Part shown: positions 11,936-23,372 of the stretch, in pieces
How positions within the stretch are numbered: position 1 is the first letter of the stretch
Layout of the letters: every line of letters starts with the position of its first letter
Assembly (NCBI GenBank): GCA_011037195.1
Contig: JAAEAF010014936.1
Span: 1 to 64,000 of the forward strand
Source: Triatoma infestans
Lineage: Eukaryota; Arthropoda; Insecta; Hemiptera; Reduviidae
Length of the DNA stretch: 64,000 bases
Direction of reading: 5' to 3'
Notes under the pieces: model-generated
Databases searched by the model: none
The model's input: the letters and a program-made list of their open reading frames with translations, nothing else
What the model was told of the DNA's origin: nothing
Translations under genes and position numbers: made by a program

Positions 11936-13580
11936 AGAGCAATAATGTGCGCCTGTTGTCATTACCTTCCATTACTGTTAATGAAGATTTAGCCACTTGT
12001 ACAATGCCTAGTATTAGTTTAGACAATGTTATATTTAATTGTGCACAGATATTTATTTATTATCTTTATAGAATTCATTTTTTTGTCCCATCGTTCGATA
12101 TTATTAAGTATTGCATAAAACACTCACCCACTTTCTCTTGTTGCACTTAATACGTTTATAAAATTCTCTTAAATGAGAAATTTAAAACTTGAAATTGTGC
12201 TGCATTGCCATAACATAAGTATACTTAGAATGGTTAACTCCTGGACCGGTTATGAATCCCTACTGTATGGAATTTTATATAGACGGTAATTCTAATGAAA
12301 CAGGATAGTGAGAGTAAATTTTGAGAACCAGCATCTTTTGGAAGATGCATAATCTCAAAATTTCAATTGTTATAACAAGATCTACTTAATGCTGAATTTT
12401 GAAATTTGGCACAAAATATATATTTCTTGCTGTTTTCTTTAAACAGCTATTTCATATAGTTCCGAGAAACTGAGAGCAATAAAATCAAATTCAAAATTCG
12501 ATGCGATCGATCGCATTCCTCCTCTTACTATCTTAGAAGAAAGTAAAAATAAAGTAGCACAGGTAATGCAGGTTGAGGTTGCAGAAGGAGCCAGCCCAAG
12601 TCGCACAATTAACTCGTTCAAGCCCTCCATTTGTCGGTGATGACTGCAACAATGTCAATGTTCACTCAGACTCAGACTGTCAAAGTGGATGGAGTAGGTT
12701 TTAAAAAATGGCAGACATGTGTTTGGGGTTGTATGGGTAATGTTGCCCAATGTTTAATTATATAGTTTAAACGTAGAACATTGTTCAGCTCTAATTCTCT
12801 AGTATACTCAACAGGCAGATACATAATTATTCTAATTTCATTAAACAATCTCCTATCGACCTACCTCTTTAAATAAGTACCATAAATTAATATGCTTTCT
12901 AATTTACATAAAGATTTATTCCTAAAATGTCTGTAAGAAGCAATACATTTCTAGTTTTGGATTAAAAGATATTGTTGGACCACCATGCGATTTGGGTCAT
13001 CCCTTTTCTTCTACTTAAATGTATACGAGAGAATTGCTACGCACGATGTGACTCGTCGCCGGTCATTAGAGTTATTTGTGTTTGCGTACAATAAGTCCGT
13101 CACTCTCGCCGAGCAGGGTACATTTCTAGAAACACATTTAATGGTAGGGAACATTTTTTAGATATTAATGATAGCTAGGCAAGCGCCTAGATCAGCAGGT
13201 TCTCGAAGGAACTTGCGAACCAGAAAATAACGAAATACGATTATGAAATGGATGCGAAATAGCAGATCTGTACATATCATGAAACCTATTGCATATTACT
13301 CTCATAATTACGTTTTATTGTGTTTTATAAATTATAATAAAAACATGTTTATTAACTTGGCTTTAGTAGGACTGAATGGGATTGAAGATTGCAGTACTCC
13401 GGGTAGCAAACAATTTTAGGAAATCCGTCAGTAGGCTTCCTCAAGACACCTACAGGTTGAGTTTTGAAAGCAACGCTGGCACCTATAGCTGGTTCTCTTT
13501 GACAGGTGCTTCACCACTGGGTAGTAGGCTGAGACTAATTTCCACCTTCCTTGTGTGAACACGGTTTTATATAGTATTAT
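11936..13580. other. Intergenic, no gene recognised
   Basis: No coding sequence, RNA gene or clear repeat was identified. The frames present are short and show no known motif. Confidence 0.5.
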
Positions 13581-13917
13581 TGTGGTGGTTGGTTCCGCAG
13601 AGCTGGAAAGCATACAGACATTTTCCGGGATAGCCTGATTCTTTTTGTGGTCATCGACCGATTTCGGGCGTTCGCCCATCTTCAGGATACGTTTGTCAGA
13701 CAGTGTGATAACACAGATTTGCACAGAGCAAATTCTGTTTACACACTCAATGTTATTAGTAAGTCAGTAATAATTAGTAAGTCAGTAAACTGAATTTGCT
13801 CTTTGCAAGTCTGGGTTATCACACTGTTTGACAAACGCATCCTGAAGATCGGCGAACGCCCGAAACCGGTCGATGACTAAAAAATAAGCAGGCTATCACG
13901 GAAAATGTCTCCGATGT
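13581..13917. mobile_element. Foldback MITE, family A, copy 1
   Basis: The two halves are inverted copies. The left arm runs tgtggtggttggttccgcag ... catcgaccgatttcgggcgt ... tcagacagtgtgataacac. The right arm begins near 13800 and ends ggctatcacggaaaatgtct. A duplicated tract with taagtcagtaa lies at the centre. Other copies are at 21136-21338, 47731-47945 and 54449-54663. No transposase is encoded. Confidence 0.85.
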
Positions 13918-13924
13918 TGGCGGG

Positions 13925-16100
13925 CCCGTATCCCTCGTCATGTAGCTAGCTCACTCACTGTCCCCTTACTCATGCTACTCTCTTGTTTTATTCACGAAGA
14001 CCAGATATTTAAATAGAGTTGGATTTACAGACTTTACTGAAAACTCCACAGCAGCTAGACGACCAGGTTAATGACTTTACTGTTGCAATCCAACAAAGCT
14101 TATGGAAGTCAACAACCTACATACATCCTTCAACAACAACTCTACCAGCTTACAGTTTGCCTCTCTGTATCCGTACTCTAATTACAGCTAAAAGACGAGC
14201 TAGAAATCAGTGGCAAAACTAGAGATATCCAACAAACAAACGAACAGTGAACAGACTAACGAGACAACTTGAAATAGAATTACAGAAATACTGCAGTGGT
14301 AGACATGCTGACTAAACTGAACAACTTACGGTAGAAAATAAATCTCTATGTTCTGCCATGAGGACAGTATTAAAGTACAAGGAGGCTTCATCTCCTCTAC
14401 GTCAGGATAATGATTCTTGGACCAAATCCGACCAAGAGAAGTTAAACTTATTCGCAAGCTGCCTGTTAAACACATTCACTCGACATACTGACTTATTAGA
14501 TCAGCAACACGTAACAGATGTCAATAATCGACTGAACATTCCACTCCAACTCAGTTTGCCACCTAAACCTTTTATCCCAGCAGATCTACTATATGAAATT
14601 CATAGACTATCAAACAAATCGCCCGGCTATGACCTAATAACTTCCAAAAAAAAAGCCATAATATTCCTCACGCTCCTTTATAACTCTGTCCTCAGAACTT
14701 CATACTTTCTCAGCCTATGGAAATATTCCGATATCAAAATGCCAAAGCAAACCAAAGAAAACTGCCATCAATATTAATTCCTACAGACGATCAGCTTGCT
14801 TCCAATCCTTCCAAACTCCTCGAAAAACCTCTCTTTAAAAGACTATATCCTCTAGTCCTACAACAAAATATAACTCCGGACCATCAGTTTGGATTTCGGA
14901 GACATTCTGCTACCATCAGGTCGAGTTGTAGACTCTATCGCTACCTCCCTCAAGCGGAAGCAGTATTACCCAAGTATTTTCCTTGATGTCGCTCAGGCGT
15001 TTGATAGAGTATGGCACGAGGGCCTGCTGTGTAAGCTGAGGGATATCTTTCCTCACATCTACTACCTTATCCTATCTGCAAGGCAAAAATCATATCTGCA
15101 AGACAGATATTTCAGGGTCAGCAGTGGAGCAGCAGACTCCTGTAGACAATGGGTAGAGCTGGTGTTCCCCAAGGCAGCATCCTCAGACTTCTCCTATACA
15201 TCTTGTACACAGCATCCATATTCCACAGCATCCAAATATTATCTATCTACCTTTGCGGACGATACCGCCATTCTGTCCCCTCAACTCGATTCTGTTACTG
15301 CTATCAGGGCTCTCTAGACGCACCTCGACCAACTAAAGACTGGTTAGTTAAATGGCTAATCAAATCTAATCCAATCAAATCGAAGTACACAGTAATTATG
15401 CTTCGAAGAAAAAATTCGTACTCCCTGTACTCATCAATCAAATCCCTATTCCATCTGTTAACAACGTACGTTTTCTTGGACTGTAGCTGGACAGACGATT
15501 AACATGGAATTCACAACCAGACTGAAAAGACATAAAGCTAACCGACGCTATAAACTCCTCGCAAGGTCGTCGACAGACGTTCATAACTTAACTGTTCTAT
15601 AACTAAGATGTTCATATCTACTGTTACTAAGACCAATTAGGTCATACGGTATTGAAGTATGGGGAGTGACTAAACGTTCCAACTAGCAATGCATCCAATC
15701 CTTGCAATCAAAAATTCTTCGACAAATCCTTCACGCACCATTTTTCGTATCGAACCTCACTATCCATAATGACTGAATATCCATTTTTGTCCATGATCTA
15801 GCGAAATCCCTTTTCCTCAAATTCCATACCTCTATAGCAGCTCATTCCAGTCCTCTACAGAACAACTTTCCTGTCCCACAATACCAGATAAACCCCTAAG
15901 GAGATTAAAGAGGAGATGGCCTCGCGATCTACTATTGTCATGGCACTGTGAAATAATGTATCACGTTCATGATAATGGAGTGTTACCACCGGGTGCCTTC
16001 TCCAATCTCATATTTCGTGATTGTATTAGCTCTCACCATATTTACTTGTTGTAACTATTGTTACAGTTGCAAATTTCAACAAAATTAAGAAAAATAAAAA
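13925..16100 (+). pseudogene. Decayed Jockey-clade non-LTR retrotransposon
   Basis: Pieces of a Jockey ORF2 follow in order. First comes the linker (VNDFTVAIQQSLWKSTTYIH; AKRRARNQWQN), then the reverse transcriptase with DHQFGFRRHSATI (14880), FLDVAQAFDRVWHEGLLCKL (near 14990), QGSI at 15158 and the catalytic FADD of LSTFADDTAILS (near 15250). Frameshifts separate nearly every block, and there are several stops, so it is inactive. The 3' end is A-rich near 16080-16100. The 5' endonuclease is missing except for scraps beside the MITE. Confidence 0.85.
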
Positions 16101-16729
16101 GTAGAGTTGGCCTAGTTCTGTTCACACGGAGTCTTGTTCTTATTCATAAATGCCCAATTAACGCATATCCTCAATAAATGCAAAATAGAATGAAAGCTAT
16201 AATGAAGATGCTACATTGCCAATCACTGCCCCCCTCTATTGGCTTTAATTAATTTTATTCACAGATCCATCATTACTCTCCCCCATTACAAAAATTTAAC
16301 AATTTTTAAAATTGGTTAAAATAATCTGTATTACCATCTTATTATAATAATAATTTAAAATTTCGTCAGTTTTCGTCAGTTTCGGTTGTTTTGATCAGTA
16401 AAAAGTAAAACTGAGTTGTAAAAAAAGAGAAAGAAGTGAAGGATGAGGTGCAGAAATGTGGGCGTCCATCCCATAACTCAGCATTTAGAACTGGCAACAT
16501 GTTTTAGTTGCCGCAATGAGTGGCCCGCAAATTGCTGGCAATATTACCTTGTAACCGGCCACACATTGCTGGTATCTGTGGAGTATTGCAGTAACTTGCA
16601 GGTCTTGTCCCACCTTTAATAGGGAATGTTTCGAATCGTCCAGCCATACTAGACCCTACTGGTAATTTCTATCTCTTTCCTTACAGTTCATTTTACTTTC
16701 TCTAAGTGCTATTAGAGGAAGTATTATAA
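16101..16729. other. Intergenic, no gene recognised
   Basis: AT-rich sequence; only a short tandem (tttcgtcagtttt) near 16361 is visible. Confidence 0.4.
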
Positions 16730-17400
16730 TCGTCTCAATTTTCCGATATTGAGTTCACCGGAAATAGAGAATCCAAAAAAGTGGCTTTTAGAAAATGGTC
16801 TCTGTGTGTGTATGTGTATATGTATCACATAATATGTGAAACGAAAAATCGGAGACTGCTCAAAAAATTGGTATTCCATATGGAATATCCGTGGGATCCG
16901 ACAGGGACGTAGCAGTCATAATTCCTCATCCGGAAGTATCACTTTACTGAATGCAATTTTTAATTTTTTGCGATTTTCTCAAACACGGCTCTAACGATTT
17001 TCTATAAATTTGGAACATCAACTACACATACAAAGAGCTAAAACTTTAATTTGAAACACTTCTCTGGAAAAATTCATTTAAGGGTGATTTTGGGGAGGGG
17101 TGAGTTATATTTTCCTCTAAAGTTCTATTTTAGCGTATTATACGATTCTTACATCTAAATAATATTGATTACAACTAAATATGTTGTCAGAATTCTAAGG
17201 TTGAAGAAAATCGGTTGACCGGAAGTGCGATTTTACTAAACAGTTTTTCCAATTTTTTGATTTCTCCATAAAAACACCGACTGATTTCATTAAAATTGTT
17301 ACACACACTATGAATACAGAGAGCGCTAGCACTTTGGCTGGGAACGTTTTCCCGAGAAAGTTCATTTGAAGAAGTTAAACTGAATGGTAAACTGTAGTAA
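16730..17400 (+). repeat. Dispersed degenerate repeat, copy 2 (two units)
   Basis: Two successive units share the order: aagt(g/a)...ttttactgaa, then ttttctcaaacacggctctaacgatttt-like, then a short gap, then gaaacacttctctggaaaaa(t)tcatt, then tgattttggggaggggtga. Units begin near 16930 and 17220. Equivalent phrases recur at 11560, 25430 and 35110. The spacing suggests an ancient tandem unit of about 290 bp. Confidence 0.5.
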
Positions 17401-17434
17401 GAAAAAGGAATGTGAGAGTTTCAACTAGTTTTAT

Positions 17435-17676
17435 TCAGTCGGTAGTTAAAGTGACTGCGGAAGTGCGGTGCCCCCATTTACAATAGGTTGTTTGGTGATA
17501 GTCATTGAACCGCCTATTGCAACAGACTGTTGTCTTGTAAAACATAATACAATCATCGGCAGTATATGCATTCTGGAAACTTGTTGGAAATGTGGATGAA
17601 AATAATTTCCCCGCTGCAACAGCTGCAACATTGCATACTACAGTATTCCTGGATATTTTACCGAGCTATGTTTTTA
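17435..17676 (-). CDS. Unrecognised Cys-rich open frame upstream of KIF21 exon 2
   Basis: The minus strand is open for about 80 codons between stops, without an ATG. It contains AAVAAGKLFSSTFPTSFQNA, DDCIMFYKTTVCCNRRFNDY and HQTTYCKWGHRTS, and ends at TGA 17435-17437. A second frame over the same bases (17446-17631, 61 codons) is also open. The composition looks more protein-like than the AT-rich surroundings. It may be an exon of a neighbouring gene or a mobile-element fragment; I recognise no family. Confidence 0.3.
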
Positions 17677-17927
17677 CTAAAGTATTTAATCAAAATCTTT
17701 AATTTTGATGCCGTCTAAGAAGTACCTTTATGAAATATTTACGAGACCGAAATATAATGGTCAGAGTGGAAGTCTTGTTGATTGGACACTCTCAAATGGC
17801 TTACTAACTAATCTTCAATAAAATTCTTTACAATCTGCAGACTAGCTGCCATTAATGTCGTTAGAATGACATTCATCGGAAATATATCCCAGATACATTG
17901 CAATATATTTTAAATTTATTTTTGCAG

Positions 17928-18150
17928 GATTCGGCCCCAGCTGCCCAGAGAAATCATAGATATGTGCCGTGTATGTACGAATGTGACACCAAATGAGCCG
18001 CAAGTGACCCTCGGCACTGATAAATCTTTTACCTATGATTATGTATTCGACCAACACTGTGATCAGGCCACTATCTATGAAACATGCGCAAAAACCTTGG
18101 TCCAAGGATCTTTGGAAGGATATAATGCCACAGTGCTCGCTTACGGCCAG
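17928..18150 (+). CDS. KIF21: KIF21 exon 2: start of motor domain
   Basis: Visible residues 1-74. The acceptor is tttgcag at 17927 and the donor GTAACG begins at 18151. The first base completes an Arg codon from the missing exon, then the frame reads [19 protein letters not shown] and ends [10 protein letters not shown], the half of the P-loop before the exon junction. The Cys of DMC aligns with human KIF21A Cys28. The ATG at 17962 is internal and is not the start, because homology extends upstream of it to the acceptor. Confidence 0.96.
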
Positions 18151-21100
18151 GTAACGTTCAATTTCTTAATATGCCCAACTTTTCGAAACCACGTTTTTTT
18201 GTTAATAATTATTGATTCTCTTCTTCTCGGATCCTGTTATTCGTCCCAAAACAATGAGAAAAATCTAGTTCCTTTTATCACCTCTACTAATAAAAGCATT
18301 TTATTTCCGTGAGAATGCCCCTCTCTATCTAACTTTTCCATGTACCTTCTTCCTCTCTTCCCGGCGTGTGCTGGGTTTAATCTATTTTTTATGGCTCTCT
18401 CTGTTAGTAATTAATGGAATGGAAGCAGAGTTATACGCAAAGCACATGAACTTATTATTTCAGTTTATTAACAATCTTATGTAAATTCATACCTATATAA
18501 AGAACGAGAACCAACCAAACTTAGAAGGAAGACACAGAAGTAGGGTCGAGAACAGCGCTTCAAGAGAGCGTATAAAGAACTATTCAACAGCTTGAAGTAT
18601 TACTAACATCCAATAACAACGCTCCCAAAGTTCTTAATCTTAAGGTAGCTCCAGCCATTTGCAGTTAAACTGGGTCTCAAGGACTGCATTAGCACAGGCC
18701 TCATTACTTTTTTTTGTGGCCACCATATTTGGAGGAAGACCTGAAGATGCGAGTATATTTTCTCTCGATATCCAGGTTCCACAAATCTACAAACCGCTTT
18801 GATTCGACTTAAAAATACGAAAATTGTTGTTTGGGAGTTGTGGCCATACTGAGTTGGCCTGGAAGTACAACTGAACAAAATCCGTATTGGTCTTTTCCCA
18901 CTTCCTGTCTTACTTTAGCCATTACCTTCTATAGATATACATATTCAGATATGTTATACATAAAGACAACACCTATTCTATTTGGCAATGTTCCAGCTCG
19001 AAAAAATCTTCGTCAGCGTTCACCCACGTTGTTTTAGTTTACAAAATTAATGTTCAGCCAGAATAATTATTTATTATTATATTTATTTGCAGACTGGGAG
19101 TGGAAAGACATACACTATGGGCACTGGTTTTGATGTGGAGTCGCAGTCAGGCGAACAGACCGGCATAATCCCGCGGGCCATTCACCAGCTGTTTTCTGGG
19201 ATCGCCAGCCTCACTGAGGATGCCAAAGCTAAGTGTCAGCCACCGCCTCAGTTCAAAGTATCCGCCCAGTTTTTAGAGCTATACAACGAAGAGATAATAG
19301 ATCTGTTTGACCAAACTAGGGACTATTCAGCTAGCAAGGTATTTATATTTATACGGTAAACACGGACCGCATATTGAAGATTTAGATAATGTTTTATTGA
19401 ATTGCTTGCTATTAACAGAGCAAGAGTGGTATTAGAATTCACGAAGACTGCAATCACTGTATCTATTTAACTGGAGTGAAGAGCGAACGAGTAACCTCAG
19501 CGGAAGATGCACTTGAGTGGTTGAGGCAAGGAGCGCTTTCTAGAACGACGGCCAGCACCCAAATGAACACTCAGTCATCTAGAAGTCACGCCATTTTTAC
19601 ACTGCATATCAAACAGCAGCGGCTGGTCAAATTAGAGGTGATTATTGCCCGTGTATTTATGTAGACAGTGTCCTAATTTCATGATTATTTAATTTAGCAC
19701 TGAAAGTATGCTTTTATTTGAAAAATTTAGCATGACAATGATGAGGATGAAGGTACAGCGGATATTGGAGGCGGTGATGAAGAATTTGAGACGCTCACAG
19801 CAAAGTTTCATTTCGTAGATTTGGCCGGTTCAGAGCGACTAAAAAGAACTGGAGCGACCGGGGACCGTGCCAAAGAGGGTATCTCTATAAACTGCGGCCT
19901 GCTGGCTCTGGGCAATGTCATTTCGGCGCTCGGTGATCAGAGCAAGAAGGCTTTACACGTTCCCTACAGGGACAGCAAACTTACTAGACTGCTTCAGGAT
20001 TCTTTAGGAGGTGAGTATCACAATATTCTAATCACTTTCCTTTGCAAGAACTACAGAATTTCCTTTCTGGTGAAGCCCTCTTAATCTGTAAATATTGCAG
20101 CATTGTGCTTCGATTCTCAGCCTGGGCCTTTGTTTTTTATATAGAAATTAAAATTATTAATAAACACTATAAAGTACATCTACATTCTCCTTGGCCAAGG
20201 ATGTAACATAGCATTAAAACAATTGGTGTTGTCAGTGGAAACAGACTTGCTCTTAGTATAATTGGCTATGGCAATCCTATTATAGTTGAATATGTGGATG
20301 AGTTCGCATTGCTGAATAACATGGCAATCAACCAGTGCTGTGCGTGACAGAAACTGTTGAAGTCAACTCTCTACACGAATTGCTAGCCTTAGACTGACGA
20401 TGGATGAGAATTCGAAACCGGACAGTAACTAGCAAAATAAACATACTAAGACAGATTAAATCCCAGATAAAAATACTATTATATCACAGTAACACTAGAA
20501 ATCTTACCATATTGATTTCCCAGAATCTCTTCCTAAATCACTTTGTCTGGAAAAATGTTACAAATAAAAGTAATATAATATGAATAGATTGGTCACTGGT
20601 CAATCTGTCCGATAAATAGATTGGGCATGGCAACTTGAACAAACACCTCCATAGGATTGCTGTGGTTGATTCGTCCATTTGCTCATTGTGCCGGAAGGCA
20701 GAAATGGATGCGGACCACTTACTTATTTATATGTGCGGCGCTGTAGGGATGTGAGAAGAGGCTTACAAGGATCGTCTCTACAGAACCAAGCCACACTGTA
20801 TTGGGCTGCGAGGAGTCGAATGGCCGAGATGGCCAACGATGACCACATAGACAGTCCAATATTAAAGAAAATTTGACTACCGTTTTCTATAAAATAACGA
20901 AAAAGTTGCATATCATTCAATAAAGTCGCACTTTGATTAAAAGAACTTCTTCAGATTTGGAATTCTAGCAATGTTTTTAATGTTCCTAATATTATATAGG
21001 TGTAGAACCGTACAGTGTACTAAAATGGGCATTAGAAGAGAGCTTAATCTTGCCACTCCTTTAGAACTTTCCAGAAATCATGTTCATATAAATATATTTT

Positions 21101-23341
21101 AAACAAAATAATTGTATAAAAGTATTAGTATTTTATTGTGGTTGATTCCGCAGAACTGAAAAGCATCAGAGATATTATCCGCGATAGCCTGCTTCTTTTT
21201 GTGCTCATCGACCGGTTTCGGGCGTTCGCCCATCATCAGAATGTTTTTGTCAAACAGTGTGATAACACCCTGATGATGGGCGAACGCCCAAAACCGGTCG
21301 ATGACCACAAAAAAAAGCAGACTATCAAGGAAAATATTAGTATTTTAGTATACTATTTTTTGAGCCGTTCTCCACAAAACAAAATGCAGAAAAAAAAATT
21401 TAGTAAAATCGCATTTTTGTTCATTGAATTTGACCAAAACTTTCCTATCAGATACGTTCATCTTAAGCTACCTGCAATTTTTCGTTTTGTATTCAATCAA
21501 ATATTTTATATGGTTGCAGGAAACAGTCGCACCCTGATGATCGCTTGTGTGTCACCTAGCGATCGAGACTTCATGGAAACATTAAACACCCTAAACTATG
21601 CGAATCGCGCCAGAAATATACAGAACAAAGTGGTTATCAACCAGGACAAATCGTCCAGGACAATATCTCTGTTGAAAAAGGAAATTCAACAACTACAACT
21701 TGAATTATTGGAATATAAACAGGTTTATGATCATTATTACTAGTGTTTTCGAATGTGTAGTTAGGTCCGCAATGTGAGTGAGTAACATCGTATGATTTTA
21801 TGCGCCGTAATATGCTTCATCACTTTTTTGTTCTGGCCGGTTTCTGATTCTCATCTGTCGTGAGAGAAAGGCTATCAATTCGTGTAGAAGTTGACACTGG
21901 TTGATTGTGTGTGGAAGGTTGTAGGTTATAGAAGTATGTGTATCAAATGTATTATAGCAGAAAGAATCAAAATTTGTAGTCATTGTTTTTACACATGATA
22001 CACTACTTAAACAATATAACCTCCTAAATACTAGTGTGGTGAGTGATAGAAACATTAAGTTGAAGTCAACTCTCTACATGAATTTATTGACAGCCTTAAT
22101 CTGAAGACGGATGAGAATCCGAAACGGTCAGAACCAAAAAAAGAAATGAATCAAGTAACAATCTATTTTCGATTATTTACTGATTTAAAGAAATTATCGA
22201 AGGTCCCCGAAAACACTATAAAATTAGTCTATTCGGCAGTGATAGATGTTTGAAATTATGTTTTGAGATATTTATATTATACAAACTATATTAATAAAAT
22301 ATTTTGTCTGAAATATGGCTTTTTTTGGTCGACAGTTCAAACTAAAGGTTCTTCGTTAAAATTCCCATAGCTCACGCATAGTTCCATAGCTCCCAAATAG
22401 GCATAGTTTCAGAAAAATTGATGTTTATTTTAATACTATTTTTTTGTTGCTTTTTGGTTGTTATGTAACTTATCAACAAACAACCTTTAATAAAGTTATA
22501 TTATTCTAACATGTTAGCGTTAACAGACATAAAATAATCAAATATTCGATAATAATTAGTAATTGTCTAGTAAGAGCTATTAGAATTGTCTGTAATATAC
22601 ATGAAGTATTTCTATTTATTGTTATATATGTGTATAATTATTGTTATATATTTCTGTTTACAGGGCAAACGTTTGATAAATGAAGACGGTACCGAGGCCG
22701 TAAATGATATGTTCCATGAAAATACTTTGTTACAAAATGAGGTGGACAATCTGAGAACCAGAGTGAAGGGAATGCAGGAAACCATAGAATCATTGTCTGC
22801 CAAGAATACCGAACTGCTGGCCGAAAGAGCCATGTCCCAATGGATTAACTGTGGTCAGTATGGCAACAGTTTGATTAACACTCTGGTGCTTTCATTTAGA
22901 GTATTAATCAGTATTATTATTTTTTATTTTATTTATATGTGTTTATTAAAGTTTAAAACTACAAACATATAATATGTACAACTCAAAACCAGTTACTGGC
23001 TTTGGTCACAACCGTCTGTCAGAAGTTGCCATTTTACATTTTGTAAAATACAAAATCAAACAAAATCAATAAAAACCAAAAATAATAGTTTTCTTCAAAA
23101 ACAACAAAAATTAATGGGATAACAGGAAGTAAGTCCAGATAATATAAAATTTAACTGATCGAAAGAAGAAGAAAATAGTAATAATAACAATGGTAATAAG
23201 CTGCTCTGAAGCAAAAATGAAAAAAAGGAAAACAAATATTAACAATACTAATTATGAACTAAAGCTTTTAAAGCACTAATTATGAGCACAGTAATTACTG
23301 TATGTAGTAAACTGACGAAATATTAATCAGTAAAAATATGT

Positions 23342-23372
<31 letters not shown>

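Noticed and set aside
17430..17470. A VKVTAEVR-like stretch near 17450 as KIF21 exon 1
   Set aside because: There is no in-frame ATG, the donor would be a poor GTGCCC and the residues do not match V.VAVR closely.
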